Shown here: positions 1-7,367 of the stretch, in pieces
How positions within the stretch are numbered: the first letter of the stretch is position 1
Layout: every line of letters starts with the position of its first letter
Assembly: GCF_009834185.1 (NCBI RefSeq)
Contig: NZ_CP047173.1
Coordinates: 1,860,001-1,924,000, forward strand
Reading direction: 5' to 3'
Origin: Rathayibacter sp. VKM Ac-2760
GTDB lineage: Bacteria; Actinomycetota; Actinomycetes; Actinomycetales; Microbacteriaceae
Length of the DNA stretch: 64,000 bases
Translations under genes and position numbers: made by a program
The notes under the pieces: generated by a model
Databases searched by the model: none
Told to the model about the DNA's origin: nothing
Seen by the model: the letters and a program-made list of their open reading frames with translations, nothing else

Positions 1-162
1 GAGATCCTCGACGCGCTCGCGCACTACGAGGGCGCGGTCGTCCTGGTGAGCCACGACGAGGGCGCCGTCGAGGCGCTGAACCCCGAGCGCGTGCTGATCA
101 TGCCCGAGGGCACCGAGGACCACTGGACCGCGGACTACCTCGACCTGATCATGCTGGCCTGA
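1..162 (+). CDS. ABC-F family ATPase, C-terminal end (partial)
   Basis: Only the last 53 codons are inside the window, in frame from base 1 to the TGA at 160-162. The residues after the entry read LVSHDEGAVEAL, the switch-histidine loop (H-motif) that closes the second nucleotide-binding domain of ABC ATPases. The tail then runs through a PEGTEDHWTADYLDL-type end, as in actinobacterial ABC-F proteins. ABC-F proteins are soluble twin-ATPase factors acting on ribosomes and have no membrane domain. The Walker A and signature motifs lie upstream of the window, so the subfamily cannot be set. It is convergent with the SURF1 gene and separated from it by a dispersed repeat. Confidence 0.75.
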   Translation, partial: EILDALAHYEGAVVLVSHDEGAVEALNPERVLIMPEGTEDHWTADYLDLIMLA

Positions 163-206
163 CCCGCGGGAGTCGGGGTCTCGAATCCCCTTGTGCGGAC
201 GACGGC

Positions 207-247
207 GGGTCTCGATACGCCGCGTGCCGCGGCTACTCGACCAGCAT
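207..247. repeat. Dispersed intergenic inverted-repeat element, copy 1 (right arm)
   Basis: This is a GGGTCTCGATACGCC ... GGCTACTCGACCAGCA arm, the same sequence family as at 19515, 41256, 48967 and 53063. Only the right arm is present here. It has a short internal hairpin and lies between the convergent ABC-F and SURF1 genes. Confidence 0.8.
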
Positions 248-288
248 GGAGGGCCGCCGGCGCCCTCCTACGAAGGGATCCCGCTCCG

Positions 289-1149
289 TCAGCGGGCGTC
301 GAGCAGCTCGTCCTCGATCTCGGCGTCGCTGCGACCGCGCCGGAGCCGGCGCTGCTCGCGGCGCTCCTCGGCGGCGATGACCTCGGGGTCGTCCGCATTG
401 CGGATCCGGTACTCGTGCCGGATCGCCCAGCCGAGGCCGCCGAACCCCATGATCGCGAACAGCACCCACTGGATCGCGTAGCTGATGTGCAGGCCCTCGT
501 CGGCGACCGGCTTGATCGCGGCGAGCGGACGGGCGTCGATCGGCGCGGGGGACTCCTCGACGAGCAGTCCGTAGCCGGCGGTGCGCACGGGCTCGGCGAG
601 CTGGGCGGCGAGGTCGTCGAGCTGGATGGTCGCGATCTGGCCGGCGGGGGCGCCGCGGCCGTCGATCCGGCCCTCGCTCGGCTTCAGCCGCGCGGTCACC
701 GTGACCTGGCCCGCAGGCGGGGCCGGCACGACGTCGGGGGAGTCCTGCTCCGAGCCGACCGGGACCCAGCCGCGGTCGACGACGAAGAAGGTGCCGTCCG
801 CGAGCCGCAGCGGGGTGAGGATCTCGAAGCCGGGGTTGCCGTTGTAGGGGCGGTTGCGCACGAGCGTCTGGCCGTCCGTCTCGTAGACCCCGGTCACCTC
901 GACCGGCCGGTACTCGAGGGAGTCGTCCCAGGGCGACCCGGCGTCGAGCAGGCCGTCGAGCGCGACGGGGTCGGCGGTCCAGTTGGCCGTGACCAGCCGG
1001 TTCGTGCTCGCCGCCTCGTCGAGGCGGGCGACCTGCCAGCGCGAGAGGAGCACGCAGGCGATCGCGAAGACGATCGTCAGGGCGAGGTAGCCGAACCAGC
1101 GGCGGGAGAAGGCGAAGCGCCAGGACGGACGACCCGCGCTCGTGCTCAC
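289..1149 (-). CDS. SURF1 family protein (cytochrome oxidase biogenesis)
   Basis: The 286-residue protein has the SURF1 layout: an N-terminal membrane helix (about residues 14-32, followed by SRWQVARL), a periplasmic domain with RNRPYNGNPGFE and VVDRGWVPVG, and a second helix near residues 235-255 (YAIQWVLFAIMGFGGLGW). SURF1 proteins help assemble the haem-copper terminal oxidase in the cytoplasmic membrane. The charged tail after the second helix is typical of actinobacterial members. The GTG start at 1149 is chosen because it overlaps the stop of the upstream gene by 4 nt (GTGA) and immediately precedes the conserved region; starts further upstream would run into that gene. Confidence 0.9.
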   Translation of the reverse strand: MSTSAGRPSWRFAFSRRWFGYLALTIVFAIACVLLSRWQVARLDEAASTNRLVTANWTADPVALDGLLDAGSPWDDSLEYRPVEVTGVYETDGQTLVRNRPYNGNPGFEILTPLRLADGTFFVVDRGWVPVGSEQDSPDVVPAPPAGQVTVTARLKPSEGRIDGRGAPAGQIATIQLDDLAAQLAEPVRTAGYGLLVEESPAPIDARPLAAIKPVADEGLHISYAIQWVLFAIMGFGGLGWAIRHEYRIRNADDPEVIAAEERREQRRLRRGRSDAEIEDELLDAR

Positions 1150-1379
1150 AGCGCGGCTCCGCGGTCCATCGTCAGGAGCGGCTTCACGTCGAGAGGGAAC
1201 TCCCGAGCGGCGAGGAACTCGCGCAGGTAGTCGAGGTGCTCGCCGCACGCCAGCCAGGTCTTCCGCCGGTCCTCCGCGTGGATCCGCGGATTCCGCCACT
1301 CGATGGCCCAGGTCGCCGTGAGCGAGCAGCCGGCGCGCGAGCAGGCGTGCTGGTCCGGCACGCCGCCGAGCGGGATCAC
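1146..1379 (-). CDS. Small conserved Cys-containing protein (putative metal ribbon)
   Basis: This 77-residue protein contains CSRAGC near residue 12 and a later C-G-E-H, a spacing that suggests a small metal-binding ribbon. It also has a W-rich middle (TWAIEWRNPRIHAEDRRKTW). It is coupled to both neighbours by GTGA overlaps, so DUF3099, this protein and SURF1 form one operon. Homologues in actinobacterial genomes often carry the label acetone carboxylase, but nothing in 77 residues could support that enzyme. The function is unknown; the SURF1 link hints at a role in envelope or respiratory assembly, which is inference. Confidence 0.75.
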   Translation of the reverse strand: MIPLGGVPDQHACSRAGCSLTATWAIEWRNPRIHAEDRRKTWLACGEHLDYLREFLAAREFPLDVKPLLTMDRGAAL

Positions 1380-1726
1380 CGCCGGTCCTCGGTCGGTTCG
1401 CCGCCCTCGGGCGCCTCGGCGGAGGGGGCGGACTCGTCGTCCGCCGGCGGGACGTACGGGGGCACCGGTCGCGACAGCACGATCGCGCCGGGCCGCTCGA
1501 CGGTCCCGCTCTCGCCGGCGCTGCCGACGTTCGCGAGCACCACGGCGAAGTAGGGGAGCACGATGGCGCCGATCGCGAAGAAGAGGAGCCACCAGCCCTG
1601 GGCGAAGATCAGGCAGATCACGCAGACCATTCTGATGCCCATGGCGATCGAGTACTTGATCGCGCGGGAGCGACGCGCGGCACTGGGCGACGGCGGGAGG
1701 GAGGTGAGCGATTCGCGTGATTTCAC
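1376..1726 (-). CDS. DUF3099 family membrane protein
   Basis: This 116-residue protein has two adjacent membrane helices (about residues 26-44 and 47-66; GIRMVCVICLIFAQGWWLLFF then AIGAIVLPYFAVVLAN). A basic N-terminus precedes them and a proline- and acid-rich cytoplasmic tail follows. The pattern of a short basic segment, two helices and LPYxAVVLAN is that of DUF3099 proteins, which are widespread in Actinobacteria and of unknown role. It starts with GTG and is first in a three-gene operon with the Cys protein and SURF1, sharing a GTGA overlap with the next gene. The promoter should lie in the 130-nt gap shared with fabG. Confidence 0.85.
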   Translation of the reverse strand: MKSRESLTSLPPSPSAARRSRAIKYSIAMGIRMVCVICLIFAQGWWLLFFAIGAIVLPYFAVVLANVGSAGESGTVERPGAIVLSRPVPPYVPPADDESAPSAEAPEGGEPTEDRR

Positions 1727-1822
1727 AGCCCCACAAGACTACGTCGTGGCCGCCGGGGTGGCGCCGGACGTTCCCCCACAGCGGATGTGTTGCGCATCGC
1801 GCCTCTAGGATGTAGGGGTTGT

Positions 1823-1843
1823 CCGGCGCGGCTCGCGCGCCGG
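1823..1843 (+). promoter_or_regulatory. Hairpin in fabG 5' UTR, with upstream -10
   Basis: A perfect 8-bp stem (CCGGCGCG / CGCGCCGG, 5-nt loop) lies just upstream of the AGAGAGGG ribosome-binding site of fabG. A TAGGAT -10 element at 1806-1811 would start the transcript shortly before it. The hairpin could tune translation or be incidental in GC-rich DNA. Confidence 0.4.
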
Positions 1844-1857
1844 CAGAGAGGGACACC

Positions 1858-2568
1858 ATGACCACGCCGCGCACCGTCCTCGTCACCGGGGGCAACCGGG
1901 GGATCGGCTACGCGATCGCCGAGGAGTTCGTGGCCGCGGGACATCGGGTGGCTGTCACGGCCCGGTCCGGGTCCGGTCCCGAGGGGTCCTTCACCGTCGT
2001 CGCCGACGTCACCGACTCCGCCTCCGTCGATGCGGCCTTCACGCTGATCGAGGCCGAGCTCGGCCCGGTCGAGGTCCTCGTCGCGAACGCGGGAATCACG
2101 CGCGACATGCTGCTGCTGCGCATGTCAGAGGAGGACTTCACCTCCGTGATCGACACGAACCTCAACGGCACGTTCCGCGTGGTCAAGCGCGCGTCGAAGG
2201 GGATGCTCAAGCAGAAGTTCGGCCGCATCGTCCTCATCTCGAGCGTCCTCGGCCTCTACGGGTCGCCCGGCCAGATCAACTACACCTCGTCGAAGTCCGC
2301 GCTCGTCGGCTTCGCCCGGTCGGTGACGCGCGAGCTCGGCGCCCGCAACATCACGGCGAACGTGGTCGCGCCCGGATTCATCGAGACCGACATGACGGCC
2401 CAGCTCCCGGCGGACCAGCAGACGGAGTACCGCAAGGGCATCCCGCTCGGCCGGTTCGGCACCACGGCCGAGATCGCGAAGGTCACTCGCTGGCTCGCGA
2501 GCGACGAGGCGGACTACATCTCCGGCGCCGTCATCCCCGTCGACGGCGGACTCGGGATGGGTCACTGA
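1858..2568 (+). CDS. fabG: 3-oxoacyl-ACP reductase, SDR family
   Basis: This 236-residue classical short-chain dehydrogenase reduces 3-oxoacyl-ACP with NADPH in fatty-acid elongation. The cofactor motif TGGNRGIG is at residues 8-15, NAG(I) near 79, the catalytic Ser in LISSVLG near 128, and YTSSK (Tyr/Lys) near 142. The VAPGFIETDMT loop and the VDGGLGMGH C-terminus fit FabG closely. The ATG at 1858 is preceded by AGAGAGGG at the right distance. Actinobacterial fabG often pairs with an inhA-type enoyl reductase, but none follows here: the next gene is satD-like behind its own promoter. A related SDR starts at 63717. Confidence 0.9.
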   Translation: MTTPRTVLVTGGNRGIGYAIAEEFVAAGHRVAVTARSGSGPEGSFTVVADVTDSASVDAAFTLIEAELGPVEVLVANAGITRDMLLLRMSEEDFTSVIDTNLNGTFRVVKRASKGMLKQKFGRIVLISSVLGLYGSPGQINYTSSKSALVGFARSVTRELGARNITANVVAPGFIETDMTAQLPADQQTEYRKGIPLGRFGTTAEIAKVTRWLASDEADYISGAVIPVDGGLGMGH

Positions 2569-2587
2569 CGACATCAGCTGAGAGCTT

Positions 2588-2635
2588 ATATCGGGCAGAT
2601 ATCAGCTGAGGGCTTATATCCGGCGGATATCAGCT
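2588..2635 (+). promoter_or_regulatory. Tandem palindromic operators upstream of the satD-like gene
   Basis: A 28-bp direct repeat starts at 2573 and 2601 and begins again at 2629 (ATCAGCT). Each full unit holds a palindrome, ATATC-N5-GATAT, at 2588-2602 and 2616-2630. The second (ATATCCGGCGGATAT) is a near-perfect dyad lying in the -35/-10 spacer of the promoter whose -10 is TAGGCT at 2637-2642. The geometry is that of a repressor operator, most simply bound by the HTH protein encoded just downstream. Confidence 0.65.
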
Positions 2636-2636
2636 C

Positions 2637-2642
2637 TAGGCT
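2637..2642 (+). promoter_or_regulatory. -10 element, leaderless start of the satD-like gene
   Basis: TAGGCT ends 6 nt before the ATG at 2649, so transcription should begin at or next to the start codon. Confidence 0.55.
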
Positions 2643-2648
2643 GATGCG

Positions 2649-3290
2649 ATGACCGAATCCTCCGTCGTCGCGGTCCTGATCGACCTGGTCGACTCCCGCG
2701 AGATCGGCGGACGCGAAGCGGTCCAGCGCGAGATCGAGCGCGGCTTCGCCGCGGTCGACGCCGCGGTCGTCGCACTCGAGCCTCTGCGACCGACCGTCGG
2801 GGACGAGTTCCAGGCGGTGTACTCCACGGTGCCGGCGGCGCTGACCGCGACGCTCCAGGCGAGACTGTCGCTTCCTCCGGGAGTGGACTGCCGCGTCGGG
2901 CTCGGCCGCGGCCCCGTCCGCGTCGTCGGTGCCGGTGTCGCCGGAGATCTGCAGGACGGCCCGGGCTGGTGGCGCGCGCGAGCGGCGATCGAGCGGGCGC
3001 ACGCCCTCGAGGACGGCCCGGTGCCGACCGCGCGCGGCTGGTTCGTCGGCTCCGACGCACCGGATGCCGAGGAGGCGGCCGTGAACGCCTATCTCCTGGC
3101 CCGCGACGCGCTGGTCGGCCCGCTGAGCGACCGCGACCGCAGACTCGTGCTCGGCACGGCGCGTGGTCTGGCGCAGAAGGTGCTCGCCGAGCAGGAGTCG
3201 ATCACGCAGTCCGCGGTGTCCCAGGCGCTGCGGCGCGCCGGCGCGGGTGCCCTCCTCACCGGCGCGCGGCTCCTGGCGGACGCGTGCTGA
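2649..3290 (+). CDS. SatD-family protein: cyclase-like N-terminal domain plus HTH
   Basis: This 213-residue protein fits the SatD family (named from the Streptococcus mutans sat locus). The N-terminal part has VAVLIDLVDSRE (D12, D15), then TVGDEFQAVY (G51-D52-E53-F54) and later CRVGLGRG (residues 81-88). The order and spacing resemble the two metal aspartates and the RxGxxxG strand of class III nucleotidyl cyclase or GGDEF folds; that is my inference. Residues 183-199 (ESITQSAVSQALRRAGA) look like a helix-turn-helix. It is probably an autoregulator of the two-gene operon, binding the palindromes upstream. The next gene overlaps its stop. Confidence 0.7.
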   Translation: MTESSVVAVLIDLVDSREIGGREAVQREIERGFAAVDAAVVALEPLRPTVGDEFQAVYSTVPAALTATLQARLSLPPGVDCRVGLGRGPVRVVGAGVAGDLQDGPGWWRARAAIERAHALEDGPVPTARGWFVGSDAPDAEEAAVNAYLLARDALVGPLSDRDRRLVLGTARGLAQKVLAEQESITQSAVSQALRRAGAGALLTGARLLADAC

Positions 3291-4051
3291 CGGCGCTGCT
3301 GCTCGTGCTCGTCGGGCTGGCCGACCTTGCGCGGACGCACCTCGGCCGGGCGGCCGCCGCCGCGACGATCGTCGTGCTCGGGATCGCCGCGCTGCTCGCT
3401 GCGGTGCTCGGTCTCGGGGCACCGTGGCCCGGCGCCCTGCTCGTCGCCGCGCTGGCCGGCGCCTGGGTGCTGCTCACGACCACGGCCGCGGGCACACGAC
3501 CACCCGGTGGGCTCCGGCCCGCCGTCGGTCTCGTGGCCGCCGTGCTCGTGCTCTCGGTCGTCGACCGCGCCGTCGGCCCGATCGCCGGGCCCCTCGCCGA
3601 CGCCTACGCCGGACTCGGCCGGTCCGGTCCGGTCCCGCCGATGGCGCAGGCGCTGCTCGCCGGAGGCGCGGCGCTCTTCCTCCTGGAGAGCGGCAACGTC
3701 GTGGTGCGCGCGGCGCTCTACCGCGAGCTGCCCCAGCCCACGGCGACGCGCGCCCGCTTCTCGCTCCGGGCCCGGTTGAGCCGGCCGGCACCGCAGGAGG
3801 TGCGGCTCCCCGATCTCCGCGGCGGTCGCGCCATCGGGCCGCTCGAGCGGCTGCTGGTCGCCGGGCTCACCCTCGCGGGTGCCATCGGCCTGGCCGGCGC
3901 CGTCTTCGCGGCGAAGGGGATCGTCCGGTTCCCGGAGATCTCCCGCGACGGCGAGAACGGCTCGAAGGCCGAGTACTTCCTCGTCGGCTCGCTCGTCAGC
4001 TGGGCGCTCGCCCTGGGCGCCGCGGCGCTCGTCGCGCTCGCGGGCGACTGA
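3284..4051 (+). CDS. Polytopic membrane protein linked to the SatD-like regulator
   Basis: The GTG at 3284 overlaps the satD-like stop (GTGCTGA), so the two genes are translationally coupled. The 255-residue protein has about seven hydrophobic segments, with a longer cytoplasmic loop near residues 145-185 rich in Arg and Pro. A conserved-looking segment, AAKGIVRFPEISRDG, follows the sixth helix, before the last helix. No transporter or enzyme motif is recognised. SatD-type regulators are often found beside a membrane protein, so this may be the effector controlled by, or signalling to, the regulator. The function is unknown. Confidence 0.75.
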   Translation: MLTALLLVLVGLADLARTHLGRAAAAATIVVLGIAALLAAVLGLGAPWPGALLVAALAGAWVLLTTTAAGTRPPGGLRPAVGLVAAVLVLSVVDRAVGPIAGPLADAYAGLGRSGPVPPMAQALLAGGAALFLLESGNVVVRAALYRELPQPTATRARFSLRARLSRPAPQEVRLPDLRGGRAIGPLERLLVAGLTLAGAIGLAGAVFAAKGIVRFPEISRDGENGSKAEYFLVGSLVSWALALGAAALVALAGD

Positions 4052-4069
4052 GGCCCGGCGAATCCGGTC

Positions 4070-4729
4070 TCAGCCGCGGAGGCCGAGGACCGGCAGCAGC
4101 TGACTGAGGTCGATCCCGTCGACGACGAGGTCGGCGCGCTCCCGCACCACGGGCTTGGCGTTGAACGCGACGGAGAGGCCGGCGACCCGCATCATCTCGA
4201 GATCGTTCGCGCCGTCGCCGACCGCGACGGCTCGCTCGAGGGGGACCCCGGACTCAGCGGCCCACTCGCACAGGGCCGAGGCCTTGGCGGCGGCGTCGAT
4301 GACCGGGCCCTCGACGGCGCCGGTGAGGCGACCGTCGCTGCTGCCGAGCCGGTTGGCGCGCACGAAGTCGAGACCGAGCGCGTGCGCGACGGGGTCGAGC
4401 ACCTCGTGGAAGCCGCCGGACACGACGCCGATGCGCCCGCCCGCGGCGTGCACCCCGGCGACGAGCTCCTCGACGCCGGGGGTGACGCGGACGCGGCCGC
4501 TCACTCCGGAGCAGACGTCGTCGAGCACGCCGGCCAGGGTGGCGACCCGCTCGCGGAGGCTCTCGCCGAAGTCGATCTCGCCGTGCATCGCACGCTCGGT
4601 GATCGCGGCGACCCGCTCCTCGGAGCCGGCATGGGCGGCGAGGAGCTCGATCACCTCGTCCTGCAGCAGCGTCGAGTCGGCGTCGACGACGACGAGGAAG
4701 CGGGCTGGCGTGCGCGGACGCTCACTCAA
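4070..4729 (-). CDS. serB: Phosphoserine phosphatase
   Basis: This 219-residue HAD phosphatase catalyses the last step of serine synthesis, from phosphoserine to serine. Motif I is DADST (nucleophile Asp, residues 16-20), motif II is VVSGGF near residue 103, and motif III/IV is VGDGANDLEMM near residue 171, all as in SerB. The N-terminal ACT domains of some SerB forms are absent, so this is the short form. The apparent start is TTG at 4729, since no good ATG or GTG precedes the motif and the upstream ribosome-binding site is weak. It lies downstream of glgC on the same strand with a 77-nt gap and converges on the satD operon with only 18 nt between stops. Confidence 0.9.
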   Translation of the reverse strand: MSERPRTPARFLVVVDADSTLLQDEVIELLAAHAGSEERVAAITERAMHGEIDFGESLRERVATLAGVLDDVCSGVSGRVRVTPGVEELVAGVHAAGGRIGVVSGGFHEVLDPVAHALGLDFVRANRLGSSDGRLTGAVEGPVIDAAAKASALCEWAAESGVPLERAVAVGDGANDLEMMRVAGLSVAFNAKPVVRERADLVVDGIDLSQLLPVLGLRG

Positions 4730-4806
4730 GGACGGGCCAATCGATCGGGTCCGCGCGCCGGCTCAGCCGATACGCGGAAGCGCAGTGCTCTCGACCCGCG
4801 GGGGTG

Positions 4807-6066
4807 CTACGGGCGGACGACGACACCCTTGCCGACGACGGTGATGCCCGACTCGGTGACGGTGAACCCGCGCTCGCGGTCGTGGTCGTGGTCCACGCCG
4901 ACACGGGCGCCGGGCTCGACGACGACGTCCTTGTCGAGGATAGCGCGGGCGACGACGGCGTCCGGGCCGATCCGCACCTTGTCGAAGACGACGGAATCGG
5001 ACACCGTGGCGTTCGACTCGATGACGGCCCACGGCCCCACGACGCTGCGCTCGATGTGCGCGCCCGAGATGACCGTGCCGAGCGAGACGACGGAGTCGAC
5101 CGTCGTGCCGAGGTTGCCCTTGCCGTCGCGGACGATCTTCGCCGGTGGCGAGTTGAGCTGCGACGAGAAGATCGGCCACTGCTGGTTGTAGAGGTTGAAG
5201 ACGGGCAGCGCCGAGATGAGGTCCTGGTGCGCCTCGAAGAAGGAGTCGATCGTGCCCACGTCGCGCCAGTAGTAGCGGTCGCGATCGGTGGAGCCGGGGA
5301 CCTCGTTGAGCTTGAGGTCGTAGACGCCGGCCTCGCCGCGCGCGACGAAGTCCGGGATGATGTCGCCGCCCATGTCGTGGTCGGAGGTGGAGAGCTCGCC
5401 GTCGCGGATGACAGCGTCGATCAGCGCGTCGGCGTCGAAGACGTAGTTGCCCATCGAGGCGAGGACCTCGTGCGGGGAGTCGGCGAGGCCGACCGCGTTC
5501 TTCGGCTTCTCGAGGAACTCGGCGATCTTGGTGGGGACGATGCCGTCGCCGGCCTCGTCGCCCGCGAGCTGGATGACGCCGAACTGGTCGGCCAGCTCGA
5601 TCGGCTGGCGGATCGCGGCGACCGTGGCCTTGGCGCCGGACTTGATGTGCGCCTCGATCATCTGCGAGAAGTCCATGCGGTAGACGTGGTCCGCGCCGAC
5701 CACGACGACGATGTCGGGCTTCTCGTCGCGGATCAGGTTGAGGCTCTGCAGGATCGCGTCGGCCGAGCCGCTGAACCAGCGCTTGCCGAGCCGCTGCTGC
5801 GCCGGGACGGATGCGACGTAGGAGTTCAGCAGCCCCGAGAGCGTCCAGGTCTGCGAGACGTGGCGGTCGAGCGAGTGCGACTTGTACTGGGTCAGCACCA
5901 CGATCTGGGTCAGCCCCGAGTTGATGAGGTTGGACAGCGCGAAGTCGATCAATCGGTACTGCCCGCCGAAGGGCACCGCGGGCTTCGCCCGGTCCGCCGT
6001 GAGGGGCATGAGCCGCTTGCCCTCGCCGCCGGCGAGGACGATGCCGAAAATCTTCTTTGACTGCAT
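4807..6066 (-). CDS. glgC: Glucose-1-phosphate adenylyltransferase (ADP-glucose pyrophosphorylase)
   Basis: This 419-residue enzyme makes ADP-glucose from glucose-1-phosphate and ATP, the committed step of glycogen synthesis. The N-terminal nucleotidyltransferase motif LAGGEGKRLMPLT is at residues 11-23 with AKPAVPFGG following. The PVDH-type segment is VVGADHVYRMD, and sugar-binding SMGNYVF is near residue 203. The C-terminal third is the left-handed beta-helix used for allosteric control and tetramer contacts. The ATG at 6066 is divergent from glgA with an 87-nt shared control region. The pairing with glgA and the sequence leave little doubt. Confidence 0.96.
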   Translation of the reverse strand: MQSKKIFGIVLAGGEGKRLMPLTADRAKPAVPFGGQYRLIDFALSNLINSGLTQIVVLTQYKSHSLDRHVSQTWTLSGLLNSYVASVPAQQRLGKRWFSGSADAILQSLNLIRDEKPDIVVVVGADHVYRMDFSQMIEAHIKSGAKATVAAIRQPIELADQFGVIQLAGDEAGDGIVPTKIAEFLEKPKNAVGLADSPHEVLASMGNYVFDADALIDAVIRDGELSTSDHDMGGDIIPDFVARGEAGVYDLKLNEVPGSTDRDRYYWRDVGTIDSFFEAHQDLISALPVFNLYNQQWPIFSSQLNSPPAKIVRDGKGNLGTTVDSVVSLGTVISGAHIERSVVGPWAVIESNATVSDSVVFDKVRIGPDAVVARAILDKDVVVEPGARVGVDHDHDRERGFTVTESGITVVGKGVVVRP

Positions 6067-6140
6067 GGCTCCACAGTAGGGGGTGGCGGAGGTCCGCGAA
6101 CCCGCGTGGTTGCGGCTGTCGCCGAGGGATCGCGCTGTAC

Positions 6141-6146
6141 TACGGT
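6141..6146 (+). promoter_or_regulatory. Candidate -10 of glgA (leaderless)
   Basis: TACGGT lies 7 nt before the GTG at 6154 inside the divergent glgC-glgA control region. Confidence 0.4.
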
Positions 6147-6153
6147 TCGGGGT

Positions 6154-7335
6154 GTGCGAGTCGATCTGCTGACCAAGGAATATCCGCCCGAGGTGTACGG
6201 GGGAGCCGGCGTGCACGTGGCCGAGCTCACCAAGGCCCTCCGCCACGACATCGAGGTCGTGGTGCGCTGCTTCGGCGCGCCGAGGGACGAGGAGGGCGCT
6301 TTCGCGTACCCCGTGCCCGCCGAGCTGGCGCAGGCCAACGGCGCGCTGCAGACCCTCGGCGTCGACCTCCAGATCGCCCAGGACGCGGCGGGCGCCGATC
6401 TCGTGCACTCGCACACCTGGTACGCCAACGCTGCCGGGCGCCTCGCGCAGCTGCTGCACGGCATCCCGCACGTCGTCTCGGCGCACAGCCTCGAGCCGCT
6501 GCGCCCGTGGAAGGCCGAGCAGCTCGGCGGCGGCTACCGCGTCTCGAGCTGGATCGAGCGCGAGGCCTACGAGAGTGCCGACGCCGTGATCGCGGTGTCC
6601 GGCGGGATGCGCAACGACATCCTCCGCTCCTACCCGGCGCTGGACCCGGCGAAGGTGCACGTCGTCTACAACGGCATCGACCTCGACGCCTGGCACCCGG
6701 TGGAGGACGAGGCCGTGCTCGCCGAGCTGGGCATCGATCCGTCGCGCCCGTCCGTGGTCTTCGTCGGCCGGATCACCCGGCAGAAGGGTCTGCCCTATCT
6801 GCTGCGCGCGGCTGCGCTGCTGCCGCCCGAGGTGCAGCTCGTGCTCTGCGCCGGTGCCCCGGACACCCCCGAGATCATGGCCGAGGTCACCGCGCTCGTC
6901 CGCGGGCTCCAGCAGGAGCGCACCGGCGTCGTCTGGATCGACCGCCACCTGCCGCGCCACCAGCTCTCGGCCGTGCTGACCGCCGCGACCACCTTCGTCT
7001 GCCCGTCGATCTACGAGCCGCTGGGCATCGTGAACCTCGAGGCCATGGCCTGCGGCGCCGCCGTGGTCGGCACCGCGACCGGCGGCATCCCCGAGGTCGT
7101 CGTCGACGGCGTCACCGGGCGCCTCGTGCCGATCGAGCAGGTGACGGACGGCACGGGCACGCCCGTGGATCCGGACCGCTACGTCGCCGACCTCGCGAGC
7201 GCGATGGCCGAGGTCGTCGCCGACCCGGCCGCCGCCAAGCGGATGGGCGAGGCGGGCCGCCTGCGCGCGCAGAGCGACTTCAGCTGGACGCAGATCGCGC
7301 GGGACACCCGTGCGATCTACGACTCGCTCGTCTGA
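6154..7335 (+). CDS. glgA: Glycogen synthase, GT4 type
   Basis: This 393-residue GT-B glycosyltransferase extends alpha-1,4-glucan from ADP-glucose. The N-terminus LTKEYPPEVYGGAGVHV matches the acceptor-domain start of actinobacterial GT4 glycogen synthases (GlgA/GlgM group) rather than the longer GT5 GlgA. The donor site shows FVGRITRQKGLPYL near residue 206 and the E-x7-E motif EPLGIVNLE near residue 288. In related Actinobacteria GlgM makes maltose-1-phosphate for GlgE, so that product is possible; no glgE or maltokinase gene is in this window. The GTG at 6154 follows a TACGGT -10 by 7 nt. Confidence 0.9.
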   Translation: MRVDLLTKEYPPEVYGGAGVHVAELTKALRHDIEVVVRCFGAPRDEEGAFAYPVPAELAQANGALQTLGVDLQIAQDAAGADLVHSHTWYANAAGRLAQLLHGIPHVVSAHSLEPLRPWKAEQLGGGYRVSSWIEREAYESADAVIAVSGGMRNDILRSYPALDPAKVHVVYNGIDLDAWHPVEDEAVLAELGIDPSRPSVVFVGRITRQKGLPYLLRAAALLPPEVQLVLCAGAPDTPEIMAEVTALVRGLQQERTGVVWIDRHLPRHQLSAVLTAATTFVCPSIYEPLGIVNLEAMACGAAVVGTATGGIPEVVVDGVTGRLVPIEQVTDGTGTPVDPDRYVADLASAMAEVVADPAAAKRMGEAGRLRAQSDFSWTQIARDTRAIYDSLV

Positions 7336-7354
7336 GCCGCCCACCCGCTCCCTT

Positions 7355-7360
7355 TAGACT
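7355..7360 (+). promoter_or_regulatory. -10 element, leaderless start of ABC ATPase gene
   Basis: TAGACT ends 7 nt before the ATG at 7368, with no room for a ribosome-binding site in a transcript starting there. Confidence 0.55.
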
Positions 7361-7367
7361 GGTCGGC

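Noticed and set aside
1146..1379. Acetone carboxylase
   Set aside because: The name is common for these small actinobacterial proteins, but 77 residues without biotin-free carboxylase motifs cannot be that enzyme.
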